DNA of 64,000 nt from Dasyornis broadbenti (lineage: Eukaryota > Chordata > Aves > Passeriformes > Dasyornithidae). Where the stretch lies: contig VZRN01000244.1 of NCBI GenBank assembly GCA_013397935.1, positions 62,001 to 126,000 of the forward strand, written 5' to 3'. The notes under the pieces were generated by a model. That model worked only from the letters and a program-made list of their open reading frames with translations. It made no database searches and was not told where the DNA came from. This document shows positions 47,258 through 57,600 of this stretch, one piece after another. How positions within the stretch are numbered: the first letter of the stretch is position 1; the number at the start of each line of letters is the position of its first letter. A program made the translations under genes and the position numbers.

Positions 47258-47535
47258 GGCGCTGAGCGAGAGCAAGCACCGCGGCAGCGAGGACAGCCAG
47301 CCCAAGGAGGACGTGGAGGAGGCGGTCAGCGCGCTGCCCGAGGACAAGGAAGGCATCGAGGCCATGGTGGTGGACTACTCACACGGCGGGGACGCGGCGG
47401 TCAGCATGGTGGCTGCTGACCAACCTCTCCAAGACAACGCGGAGGCCAAAAGCGAATGAGAGTTTGGTGCGGTTTCTGATCGACCCTACTTGAACAGTGA
47501 CGAGCGGGACGGGGCAGGGCGGGCGGGGTGGGCAG
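47165..47535. promoter_or_regulatory. CpG island over the terminal coding exon
   Basis: CpGs are very frequent from the end of intron 12 through exon 13 to just past the stop codon, ending in a GC-box-like gggcgggcggggtggg (47518-47533). The rest of the 3' part of the gene is CpG-poor. May reflect GC-biased conversion, or mark an internal or antisense promoter. Confidence 0.45.
47258..47459 (+). CDS. ZNF462: ZNF462 exon 13 coding part and stop
   Basis: 202 coding bases, phase 2 to the TGA at 47457-47459. It encodes an acidic finger-free tail: ALSESKHRGSEDSQPKE, further acidic residues and the ending NAEAKSE. The recalled human tail begins ALNDTK and ends NAEAKKE, so the ends match while the middle is strongly diverged. 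The exon is markedly CpG-rich. The exon choice rests on phase, the conserved ending and a strong acceptor (ctccgcag). An overlapping 179-codon frame in another phase (46880-47419) is not real. Confidence 0.93.
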
Positions 47536-47543
47536 AAGGAAGA

Positions 47544-47549
47544 AATAAA
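47544..47549 (+). terminator. Proximal polyadenylation signal AATAAA
   Basis: AATAAA 85 bases after the stop codon, with a GT-rich element (tgtgtgagtgtgtgtat) about 45 bases downstream. Use would give a very short 3' UTR. Confidence 0.45.
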
Positions 47550-47913
47550 GCTGCTTTTAGGACTGAATGATCTATTTTCAAAGCACTGGTACCTGTGTGA
47601 GTGTGTGTATATTAAAGTTATTTAAGTGATGGGATAAGTGGCTCCATTACATCACTGCATCCTTTTTCCTCCCGGATCTGACGATGGGAAGTTATATTCA
47701 TCTTGGACTAATGAAGCAACTCCCCGTGTTTTCCTACATTACACATCGTGCTTTGCAGTGGAGACTTCGATTGTTTTGTGAATGGAAGCGTCGTGAGCGT
47801 GGAAGAAGTGGTGGGGGGACAACTTTTCAACGCACAAGTTTGTGTGCGTTTTTCTAGTTTTAATACATAACGCTTTTCCAGACTGAACGCAACCGCTTTA
47901 GAAAAGAAAGGAG

Positions 47914-47966
<53 letters not shown>

Positions 47967-47971
47967 GGGAG

Positions 47972-48003
<32 letters not shown>

Positions 48004-48009
48004 AAAAAA
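47914..48009. repeat. Long interrupted A tract in 3' UTR
   Basis: Nearly 100 bases of A broken by short gaps (ccgggag, g) and ending next to an N at 48010. It could cause internal oligo-dT priming and misplace the 3' end in cDNA data. Confidence 0.92.
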
Positions 48010-48567
48010 NGAGAACAAAAACAAAACAGAAACTGCTTTGCTTAAAAAACAGTCACCTGTTTCCTAGTACCTCAGAATTAACCAAGGGAGATCTCTGCAT
48101 TTGTCAGTACTACCTGTTGTTGTTGTGGTTAAATGTAGAGAGACTGCTGGGCAAGGTGGTGAATGGAGGAAGAAAAAAAAAAAAAGTTTTAAAGAAAGGA
48201 AAAACAAATTGTGCTTAAAATCCCAGTGTGGGTTTTATTTCTTAAAATACTGTGATTTTTTTAATTATTTTAGTAAAAAAAAAAAAACAAAAAAAAGAGA
48301 GAGATACTTTAATTCCTAGATAACTGTTTGTGAATTGTCATCCTTTATTCCAGGTAAGCTGTTTGTTAGTATTCAGTTATAATTTTAGTATTTGGTAGGT
48401 TTCATGTGACTGATTGTGCGGTTTTGTTTGCCACACGTTTTATTTTCTGTCAGCCTGAGGTGTTACAAATACAGCACAATTAAGTTTCTCATGTAAAAAT
48501 GAGTATTTCTTTTTGAGTGGGGGACAGGGAAAGGAGACTAGATCTTGTGAATAGAACCTTTTTTTTT

Positions 48568-48607
48568 TGTTGTTGTTGTTGTCGCTGTTGTCGTCGTTGT
48601 CGTCGTT
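48568..48607. repeat. TTG/TCG trinucleotide repeat
   Basis: TTG units followed by TCG-containing units. CpG inside a vertebrate trinucleotide repeat is uncommon. Transcribed in the 3' UTR. Confidence 0.85.
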
Positions 48608-48826
48608 AATTTTAAACATATGGAGATAACAAAGAAGTTTTAACTTTAAAAAAAAAAAAAAAAAACTAAAGAACCAAACTTACAGCACAGCTATGCAGCT
48701 CATGGGCCAAACACATGGGTCCTCATAACCGTTCTGTTGCTTGTCATATTAACATCTATCAGTCTCACACCAGTAACTTTTCGTTGAGATTGGCTGCCTT
48801 TTTTTTTTTTCCCTTTTTTTTTTTTT

Positions 48827-49524
48827 NNNNNNNNNNNNNNNNNNNNNNNNNNNNNNNNNNNNNNNNNNNNNNNNNNNNNNNNNNNNNNNNNNNNNNNNNN
48901 NNNNNNNNNNNNNNNNNNNNNNNNNNNNNNNNNNNNNNNNNNNNNNNNNNNNNNNNNNNNNNNNNNNNNNNNNNNNNNNNNNNNNNNNNNNNNNNNNNNN
49001 NNNNNNNNNNNNNNNNNNNNNNNNNNNNNNNNNNNNNNNNNNNNNNNNNNNNNNNNNNNNNNNNNNNNNNNNNNNNNNNNNNNNNNNNNNNNNNNNNNNN
49101 NNNNNNNNNNNNNNNNNNNNNNNNNNNNNNNNNNNNNNNNNNNNNNNNNNNNNNNNNNNNNNNNNNNNNNNNNNNNNNNNNNNNNNNNNNNNNNNNNNNN
49201 NNNNNNNNNNNNNNNNNNNNNNNNNNNNNNNNNNNNNNNNNNNNNNNNNNNNNNNNNNNNNNNNNNNNNNNNNNNNNNNNNNNNNNNNNNNNNNNNNNNN
49301 NNNNNNNNNNNNNNNNNNNNNNNNNNNNNNNNNNNNNNNNNNNNNNNNNNNNNNNNNNNNNNNNNNNNNNNNNNNNNNNNNNNNNNNNNNNNNNNNNNNN
49401 NNNNNNNNNNNNNNNNNNNNNNNNNNNNNNNNNNNNNNNNNNNNNNNNNNNNNNNNNNNNNNNNNNNNNNNNNNNNNNNNNNNNNNNNNNNNNNNNNNNN
49501 NNNNNNNNNNNNNNNNNNNNNNNN
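48827..49524. other. Assembly gap, 698 N, in 3' UTR
   Basis: Unknown bases preceded by two T runs. The missing part of the 3' UTR is probably low-complexity at least at its left edge. Confidence 0.99.
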
Positions 49525-49865
49525 GTGTCCTGGAGAGCTTCACGTAAAAACGATGGCAAAAATGTTGCATTTGTGGAATAAGTGCTACTTGAGAAGCATG
49601 GTGTTTTGCTTTTGGGGATTCATCAATTGTGTGTTAGGGGGATTCTTTCAGTTTTTCTGTTGGGTGTTTTGTTTTGTTTGGTTTTTTTTTTTGGTTATTT
49701 TTTTAAAGTAGGGAGGGAACATCATAGAAAAAAACACATTGGAGGGACAAGTATAAATACACATTTTGTGTCTGTATTTGTTTTTTAATTGGCCTCATTT
49801 CAAATATATTTAAACAGTTCCATACCTGGATTGGGTGTTTGTAATGGTTACCAAAAAGGAAAAAG

Positions 49866-49866
<1 letters not shown>

Positions 49867-49897
<31 letters not shown>

Positions 49898-49919
49898 AAA
49901 GAAAGNAAAAAAAAAAAAA
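49867..49919. repeat. A-rich tract with N, in 3' UTR
   Basis: A run, gggaaagaaag, an N at 49906 and another A run. Length in the assembly is unreliable. Confidence 0.9.
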
Positions 49920-49972
49920 AAGAAACAATGATTGTGACATGCTTTTATCACTACTTAATTTTTCAAATAACA

Positions 49973-49980
49973 TGTAAATA
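49973..49980 (+). promoter_or_regulatory. Pumilio-type element TGTAAATA
   Basis: Exact match to the Pumilio recognition consensus TGTANATA, 40 bases before the intermediate AATAAA in the 3' UTR. Function inferred from motif only. Confidence 0.4.
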
Positions 49981-50014
49981 TTGTAATCCATTGGATTTTG
50001 TTTTGCTAACCTGT

Positions 50015-50020
50015 AATAAA
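50015..50020 (+). terminator. Intermediate polyadenylation signal AATAAA
   Basis: AATAAA at the start of a short A run. No obvious GT-rich element just downstream, so weaker than the distal signal. Confidence 0.35.
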
Positions 50021-50383
50021 AAAAAATATGGGACCATTATCCTTTTAACAAGCTTAGAATGTCATATTTTTTTCCTTTTCTTCTTTTCCCAAAAATGTAT
50101 ACCTGATATATTGTGGACACACATTTTAGGTGCATTATTATGATTCTGTTGACTGTAATGACATAGAATTGAAAATAACATTTTTTTTCATTGTTTAATT
50201 TATACAGAGGACTTTTTCAGAGTTTGACAGAAGGAAATAATAGCAAAATGCTAACCCATTGGCTTCAGCACTCGGTATTTCCTGATTTTAAAATTACTGC
50301 TTACTGATGGGGGATAGGAAGGGGATACTGAACTGTTGCACTGACGGGTTTGTTTTTTTTAAAAAAAAAAAACAATGAAAATT

Positions 50384-50389
50384 AATAAA
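50384..50389 (+). terminator. Distal polyadenylation signal of ZNF462
   Basis: AATAAA followed 15-35 bases later by a strong GT-rich element (gtgtgtgcttgtctgtgtgtgg). Sequence beyond it loses 3'-UTR character. Best candidate for the main mRNA end. Confidence 0.75.
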
Positions 50390-50423
50390 AACTTTTTAAG
50401 AGTGTGTGCTTGTCTGTGTGTGG

Positions 50424-51325
50424 TTTTGTATTGCCTGCTCTGAAGATGGGGCCCTGCAAGTGACTGGTTCTGCAATTAGCAGCTCCGGGGGGGAGCAAAA
50501 TGCTCATTTTTTTCCCTCCTGCACCCTTCTTCCCTGATGTTTCACGGGAAATTTTTGATTTGCAGGTTATGGGGAGTGACTTCCCCTGGTTCACACAGGT
50601 CTAAGGCCTACAACATCCCTGAAGAATGCCTCGAATTTGCCCCAGCCCAACACCCAGGAGCTGGGCATACACCCAGAAATCCAGAGCAGGAGGCTCTCAT
50701 CCTCTGGAAGTCTAAAGTGATGCTTGTGGTGTTGTCATGGAATCTTTCCTTGCTAAACACAGATTTTTAAATGCATGTTCAGAAGGCATCAGAAGGGTGT
50801 TGTTTTGGTTTTTTGGGTTTTTTTTTCTGGTGTTTTAACCAGATCCTGTTCCCAGTTTAAGCAGCGTTTTGATCGTACTGGAGCTGGATCTTAAAGGAAT
50901 GTGGGTGCGGTGAAACATTTTGATCACCTGATGGCTTTGCATGCTTGTGTCTTTTTCCCTAGGAGTCAAAAAGTAGAGAAATCTATTTCCCTGTTAAGAT
51001 GCTTATTTCCTTAACCTGTGTTTATGGGGGAAAGGGTGAATCATGCATTTTAGGCTGTCAGACACTGCCTTTTCTCAGGGATCTCTGGAAACATTCCTTC
51101 AGCGAGGCCTACAAGTAGTTCGCACATTATCTAGCCCAGAGCCTACCTGCACTTCCAGCGATTTAAGAAAGGAAGGGGTTGCTCAGTGAAACATCATGAA
51201 TAGGAATTGCGTAACTGATGTAACAGTGGAAGACCTTGGGATGAATTCTGGATTCTTGCAGCTGCGTTTTCGAAACAAAAGACTTTTGAGCTCCCCATGT
51301 TGAGGTGTCGGGCTGGATGTGACTG
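50424..51325. other. Intergenic, no gene seen
   Basis: Unique-looking sequence after the ZNF462 end with short T/G tracts (50801-50828). Nothing recognisable. Confidence 0.7.
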
Positions 51326-51670
51326 GATCATAAAAACATGGAATGGTTTGGGCTGGAAGGAATCTTAAGGATCTTAGAGATCATCCTGTTCCAATCCCCC
51401 TGACACGGACAGGGACACCTTCCACTGTCCCAGGCTGCTCCAAGCCCTGTCCAACCTGGCCTTGGACACTGCCAGGGATCCAGGGGCAGCCACAGCTTCT
51501 CTGGGAACGTGTGCCAGGGCCTCCCCATCCTCGCAGCGAAGAACTTTTCTCTATAATCATATCTAAACCCACTCTCTTTTGATTTTGACCCATTCTCTCT
51601 TGTCCTGTCACTACAAGCTTTTGTAAACAGTCTCACCCCATCCTTCCTGTAAGTTCGCTCCAGGCCCTGG
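51326..51670 (-). mobile_element. CR1 LINE 3' fragment (downstream of ZNF462)
   Basis: Begins with the diverged CR1 3' end (catggaatggtttgggctgg). It continues through ggacaccttccactgtccc, gctccaagccctgtccaacc, ccagggatccaggggcagcc and the acaagcttttgtaaacag segment. The longest intact CR1 3' region in the window, with no coding capacity. Confidence 0.9.
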
Positions 51671-54600
51671 ATCACCCTGTGCTGAACTGCAGCGCAGCAC
51701 AGGCGTGGGAGGGAAGAAGCAAAGGGAAAAAAGGAATAGTTACTAACAATGATCCTTTGCTCACATTACTCCTCTGCCTCGATGGGCAAGTCCATTTTTT
51801 TTTCCCAGCTGAGAGCCTTGGGCTTCACAGGGAGCATTTGTGCCGTGGGACAAGTGGGATTTTGCACACGCTGTGTTCCCAGGCTCATTGTCCTCCCTCT
51901 GCTTGTGAGGCCTGGGTAAATGTTTGCCACATTATTGCTGTCTTGACTGCTGGCATTTCCCTCCGGCCTGGAGGTTCGGTGGCTGAATGCTCCGCATGCA
52001 GAGATCTTGCCTTTGTATTCACCCCAGAGCAAAGGCTTTGCAGGAGTTGCTATGGGAATTGCAGTGTCAGGCTGGTATCTCCCTGCCTTCCCAAAATCCA
52101 GCCTCCCTGGAGAAGAGTTCTGCGTTTGAGGTTGTCCTGTGGCTCAGGGTCACATACAGGTCCGGACCTGCAGGGTTTCCAGAGGAAAGTCCACTCTTTG
52201 GGAACATTTGTGTGAAATGCTGGTACTCCTGGCCTGGTTATCTTGGAAGACTTCACGTGAACCCACACAGCACAAGTCAAGTCTCCAGGCTCTGAGAAAA
52301 TACCTAAACACAAGTGCTGATTTTCAGTTCAGTGAAAGCTGGCCCAAGTTTCTGCTCTCCTCCTCACCCTGAAGGCTTCCTTCAGTATTTCTCTGAGAAC
52401 ACAGGAGTTTTCCACCATGAACGCCAGCGGTCTGGCTCCAAAGCAAAGAGATTACAAATGCCACTGACCAGGTCTAGTGTCAGCAATAATCCTGCTTTTG
52501 GCAAGAGGCTGAACCAGAGACCTCCAGATCTCCCTCACGAGCCCACTTCCCAATTCCTGCTTCTTTGGTGTTCTCTAAACCCTTGACTTCTCCAGCTTGT
52601 CTCTTTTTGCGAGCCCGTTTTTCTGGTGGCGTGAATTATTTTGAGGGTGTGCCCTTCTCTGAACAGCATTTCTGCCTGTCCCGTGTTTAATAATTTGTGA
52701 CCAAGAGGCAAATACAAAGGTGTGAGCAAACAAATGAGCATCTAAATGTGTGCTCAGTGGCACATCACGTAATTAAGTCAGTGATTTCTTAGAATCAAAG
52801 TGGATTTTGTCAGACTTTAGGTTTATAGGCATCACTGCCAGAGGACAGCACACAAGAGCCCTCAACATGTAGAAAATGACTATCACAGAGGAGAAGATAT
52901 CGATCTCTGTTTCAGATGTAATTCATTCCAACTTGGATCCTACCACCCCTTCTCTCCAGCACTCACACAATATGCTGCAAATCAAGCGAAACACCCAACA
53001 AAATGCTGCCAGTGTGGGGAATTTTCTGGTTTGCTTGGCTTTTGTGGGTTGAGCTGGTGTTCCCGCTTTTTACAGCTTGAGGAATCCAATCCAAAGTTCT
53101 GTCAGCTTGCAAAAAAACGAGAAAAAAGGCTCCAAAAAAATAAGCAAAATAAAACAAATTCTCATGCAATGCGCTGTATTGTGTAGCAACAGACAGACTG
53201 TGCAGATAATTGTCAGGTAGCACTATTGACTTTCCTTTTGCTGCTTTTCAGGCCTGTTTTGTTCCAGCGGAATGTGGAAATCGATCAGATCAGGTGCGTT
53301 CCCTCTCTGGTTCCATGTCTTGACTCTTGGAGGAGAAAAAAGAAAATCCCATGGTGGGCAGGAAGGGAATAATCTGTCCCTAATGAAAGTCTCACCTTAA
53401 TCCATTCTGACAAAAGCTTTACCCACAGAAGTCCTACCTCTTTCACATTCATTGTGTGTTACAGTAATGTAAGTTACACTTTTTGCTACCAATTCAATTT
53501 TAAATTTGACTGAGCACCTGGTTTCTCTGATGAGAACTGACAGGTAAAGTACTTCTGTGTTAATTTTTTTTCCTATTTTAGTATCCTAAAATGAAATGCT
53601 TCCTAAAAGTTAGTTGTGTGAGCCCCGCTACTCTGACAAAGCTCGTAAAATGTATTTTTCATAAAATAATCAGTGAGGAATTGCAATTGATTGATTTCAG
53701 CTAGGATGCTTAGGGGGAAAAAACCACGAGGTCAGGTGCTGGAATGAGAAGAGACACACTTTTCTTCCCAAATAATTTCTCTCTTTGAATATTTGGTGTA
53801 ACAGCAAAATACGCCTCAGCTCGATTCTTGAATTCTCTGTAGAGTTTACTCTTCTGTTAATGAAGAGCTTAGCTCAGTCCAGCCAACTGTACATGCATGG
53901 CTTCCAAATCTAAGTGAAATGCGTCTCCCTGCAGCCGTTCTGTGGTGCTCTCAGCAGCATTTAAAGACAGGCAGGTATTTACCAGCAATGCCTCAAATTA
54001 ATTTAGCTTGTGCTGAAAACGTTGGACTGGAATTTTGGGTCTTCCCTGCAACTGAAGGGAACGATATTTAGGTACTGTGCCAAATATTGCTTCAAGTCTT
54101 TGAGGAATCGTTCAGAGTGAAGTCACTGCAGGCTCCTAGCAGAGATGCTGCAGTTAAAGGAATGGTAATTTTGGTCTGTAAGAACCAATAGATAATTAGC
54201 AGGCAACCTCTGTAAATTGCTAGGTCTTTGATGTGTTTTTTCCAGAAAAAAAAAAAACAAACCAGGTTTTCCTTTGCTTAGACTCTTCAGGACTTCAGGC
54301 ACGTGATTATTATGACCACGTGATTTGGGTAAAAATAGTCATTCACAAGTGGGAAAGGATTTGGTTTCTCATAGGTAGATAAACATTCAGCACTCCAAAC
54401 ATGCTGGGTGCAGAAAGGCAGGAGCCCTTTGAGTCCTGCTGGAGCTGCAGAGGATTTCTTGCTATCACTACAGCAATACCCTCCTGGAAAACAGGTTGGA
54501 AAACGGTATTTTCTTCCCCTGTCGCTCCCGTAAGCAGCTCCTCCGCCTTCCCTCACGGGATTGCTCTGGAAGCCAGGTGGCAAATGCTGGCCGTGCTGTG

Positions 54601-57600
54601 GCTGGGAGGAGCTGGGCTCTTGAGGAGACATTTTTATGGCTCTTGGAGAGGTGGTGCAAACAGGATTTGTGCTTCTTTCCTCGGCTCATTCACAGGAAAA
54701 AAGCTTTTTGGAGGTCAGCGGCTTTAAATATGACTGATCCTTCCGAGAAGCTGGTTGTGCTTCTGTCTTATTAACCAAAACCAGGAACGGCAGGTGATCA
54801 GATGTTGACATCACCTCCCATGTAACAGACTCAACAAAGAGCAGCAGCAAAAGTATAATTATATTCTTACCATCAGATCAAATGCGTGTTGTTATTTAAT
54901 CCCTTTAAAAGTGCAGGTTTAGCAATTAGGACCTCATTCTGCAGGGATTCGTGCTGTAACCTAGATTTCCTTCCATGTAATTTAACTGGAAAGCTGACAA
55001 GGAGAGGCTTCTTTTTTCCCCTCCCGTTAATTCATATCAAACGGATGCTGTCGCTGAGGACACTGCGCATTCTGGGAGAGCCTTAGATTGAGAGAATTCA
55101 CCTGGTTTTTGCCTGTGGGAAAAAAAAAAAAAAAAAAATAGGCAGACCTTCTCCTCAGTGTCATCCTTGAGAGCAAACCCTGCGGTTATACACCCTGAAT
55201 TCAAACGGAAGCACGACCATGTACCTTCACCAGTCAGCAGTGGAAAGGTGCTGTGCTAACAGGTGGTTAAAATGCGCGGGGAAGAGGTGATAATTTTATT
55301 TTTCACGCAAAATTGGAACCCTGAATGAGACAGGTTTCCAAGAGTTCTCAGTTAAAATGTCCAGGTTAAATTTCAGGAGGGCTCCCGCCCTGAAATGAAC
55401 ACCAGCAAATGCTGCAAATGGAATTGCAGGGGTGTAACGCAGGTGAGCTCTTCTCCAGCAGTCGGGTGAGCTTCTGCTTTGTGAGACTTTACTAATTCTG
55501 TGTTCAGTCTTATTTTCTGCAAATACCAGGAACTACACTTCACAGTTGGTTCTTACGAACACAAAGGTGCTTTGCCTTTTTATCAACCTAAAGTATCTCA
55601 AACCTGGCCATTACACATTTTTCTGTCTTTTTTTTTTTTTTTTCCCCAGTTGTCTAACCTGAAAGCTAATGGTGGAAAAGGGAAAACACAAAAACAGAGA
55701 GTCATAATAAAAGCTTGCTTCCTGATTTTTTTCTCTCTTTGGGGTTATCTGTAGCTCTTACCCAGGCTGGCACAGTGCTTTTCCACGCAGACCTCAAAGC
55801 AGAGGATGAAGTGAGGTATTTCTTTTCAGTACTGAGATGTTTTGGAGCTGGAGCTGGGTGTGGGTTGGATCCTCTCAGGTCCAAGTTGAACACGAATTTT
55901 GGAGACGGCAGGATCTAAGCACTGCCCCAGTCCCATGGCAGGTCAGACCCAAGGCTCACTTGAAGCTTGTCTGAATCCTGATCAAAACTTCTAAATTTCA
56001 GTCCTAAACATCTGAATTGGTGGTTCCTAAGCCACCTGTCTGTCCAGCTGTTCCATTGCTGGACTGCTCTGCTCTGCACAAAGGTCTCCAGATAGCCTTG
56101 CTCTGGCTCTGAGCAGTGGGCAGTCTTTTTGCTCCTTCAGCCGCAGGTTTCCCACCCAGCTTTAACTCGTCCAGGTTGTCTCCAGTTTCAGGCTGGGATG
56201 TCTTTCTTTTAAATGTGGTGATAGTCCCATCTTGATTAACTTGACTGTGTCATGAACAACGCTCACTAAACCTGTAATATTTAGACTTTGAGCCTCTCAA
56301 GGCAGGAAGAGCTGTACAAACTTGCATTCAAAATTCTTAAACTTTAATTCCTGTTTACAGTCCAGTGGCGGACAAGTGCTTAAATCCATGTATAAATATC
56401 TCCTATCACCATTTCAGGGTCCCCTCCATGGAAGATCTGTTGCGCTAGAGAGGCTTCTGTTGTTCAAGAAGTATTGCAGTTATTTTAAATCTAATGTTTC
56501 TCTTCACCAACAGTAGGTACAACCTGAGCAGAAACCTACTCGTATTTCATCCTTTGCCACTAATTCTCTTTCAAAGAGAGTAATTAGAGGATGGAATAAG
56601 AAAAATGGGACAAGGCAATAATCAATTTTACATGCCAACAGCATGAGGAAGTCATGTCACACAAGTATTTCTGTGGTGTTTCCTGTAGCAGGAGAGGAGC
56701 ACAAATGCTTCACCAAAAAATCTTACAATATAAAGGACAAACAGGTTGTGTCCTACTGCTGGAGCAGAAAAAGAGTTTAACATCTTTTTTTGGAGAACTG
56801 GTATAGGAAGCAGAGGAAATGTTGTTTTGAGGAATTCTGTCATAACCCAAGAATAAATTCTGGTGAGTTGGGTCCTTGTCCATGGCCTGAGCCAGAAAAC
56901 CTTCCCTTCTCTGTTACCAGAATGAAAATGAAAAACCAGAAGGGACTGTCTGTATCACGGAGCTGGGTCCCGACACAAATCTGACCATAAAACTGATGTG
57001 CTGCAGAGTGAAAAGGTCACTTTTCCCCCGATGCCTTTCAAGACATGCAGGCCTAGGAGAAAGCAGAAATCTGTTTCTTCTGCAAAATATTTGTCTCCTC
57101 CAAGCAGCTTGGCATTGTCCAACCTTTTGGTTGGACCACACAAAATATTTGCTTGAGGGGTTAGATGGCATTTCTGATGGTTATTGCAGAAACGAATGAA
57201 TTTCCAGGGACTGGGAGTGTATTTGGGTTTTGCCCATGATGGTAGGCAGCGAGTGACCTCCCTGCCCTTGTCTTTACCCACAATCTTTCCGTCCTATTTC
57301 TTTTCCCCCTGTCCTGTTGAGGAGAGGGGGCAACGTGGCAGCTTGCTGGAAACCTGGTAGGCGGCCAAGGTCAGCTCTCCATCTCTTACTCCCCAAATTG
57401 CTCAGGTTCTGATCTGTCCCCTGGGTAAGCGCACAGACAGACCAAGAGGGAATATGCTTTAGGTCAAATATTTGCTCCAAGTTATACCTTTGTGCACAAA
57501 ACCCACACTTTTCTTTTTTTTTTTTTCCTTAATTTTTACTTCTAAAATTTTTAGTTTTTTAATTTTTATTTCTCTTTTTTTGAATGTGGCAAGGTACCAT

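Larger units (their letters stand above)
1..50405 (+). other. ZNF462: ZNF462 gene, partial (exon 2 end to polyadenylation site)
   Basis: Gene model covering the end of coding exon 2, exons 3-13, their introns and the 3' UTR. It was assembled by matching translated segments to the recalled vertebrate ZNF462 protein and requiring GT-AG borders and agreeing phases. Every junction joins in frame. The coding bases here give about 2,466 residues plus stop; adding the roughly 70 residues expected upstream gives a protein close to the about 2,500-residue human one. Family knowledge: ZNF462 is a nuclear C2H2 zinc-finger chromatin protein. Its mouse orthologue (Zfp462/ZFPIP) binds PBX1 and works with HP1 and GLP/G9a-type heterochromatin factors to restrain lineage genes. 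Loss of one human copy causes Weiss-Kruszka syndrome. Promoter, 5' UTR and start codon lie outside the window. Confidence 0.97.
47460..50405 (+). other. ZNF462 3' UTR
   Basis: About 2.9 kb from the stop codon to the distal polyadenylation signal. It contains a proximal AATAAA (47544-47549), A-rich tracts (47914-48009, 48646-48665, 49867-49919), a TTG/TCG repeat (48568-48607), a 698-base gap, an intermediate AATAAA (50015-50020) and a Pumilio-type TGTAAATA (49973-49980). A cag|gtaagc string follows a pyrimidine tract at 48354. Exact cleavage site inferred, not seen. Confidence 0.8.

Noticed and set aside
46880..47419. 179-codon open frame over intron 12 and exon 13
   Set aside because: GC-rich sequence lacks stops by chance; the true frame of exon 13 is fixed by splicing phase and the NAEAKSE ending.
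48715..49581. Long open frames across the N block
   Set aside because: They consist of unknown bases and are artefacts of the gap.
51679..52215. 178-codon open frame after the CR1 at 51.3 kb
   Set aside because: No recognisable domain and no splice or promoter context.
53688..53695. TGATTGAT, a PBX-HOX composite site, attractive because mouse ZFPIP binds PBX1
   Set aside because: An 8-base motif is expected about twice by chance in 64 kb on both strands, so it carries little weight alone.
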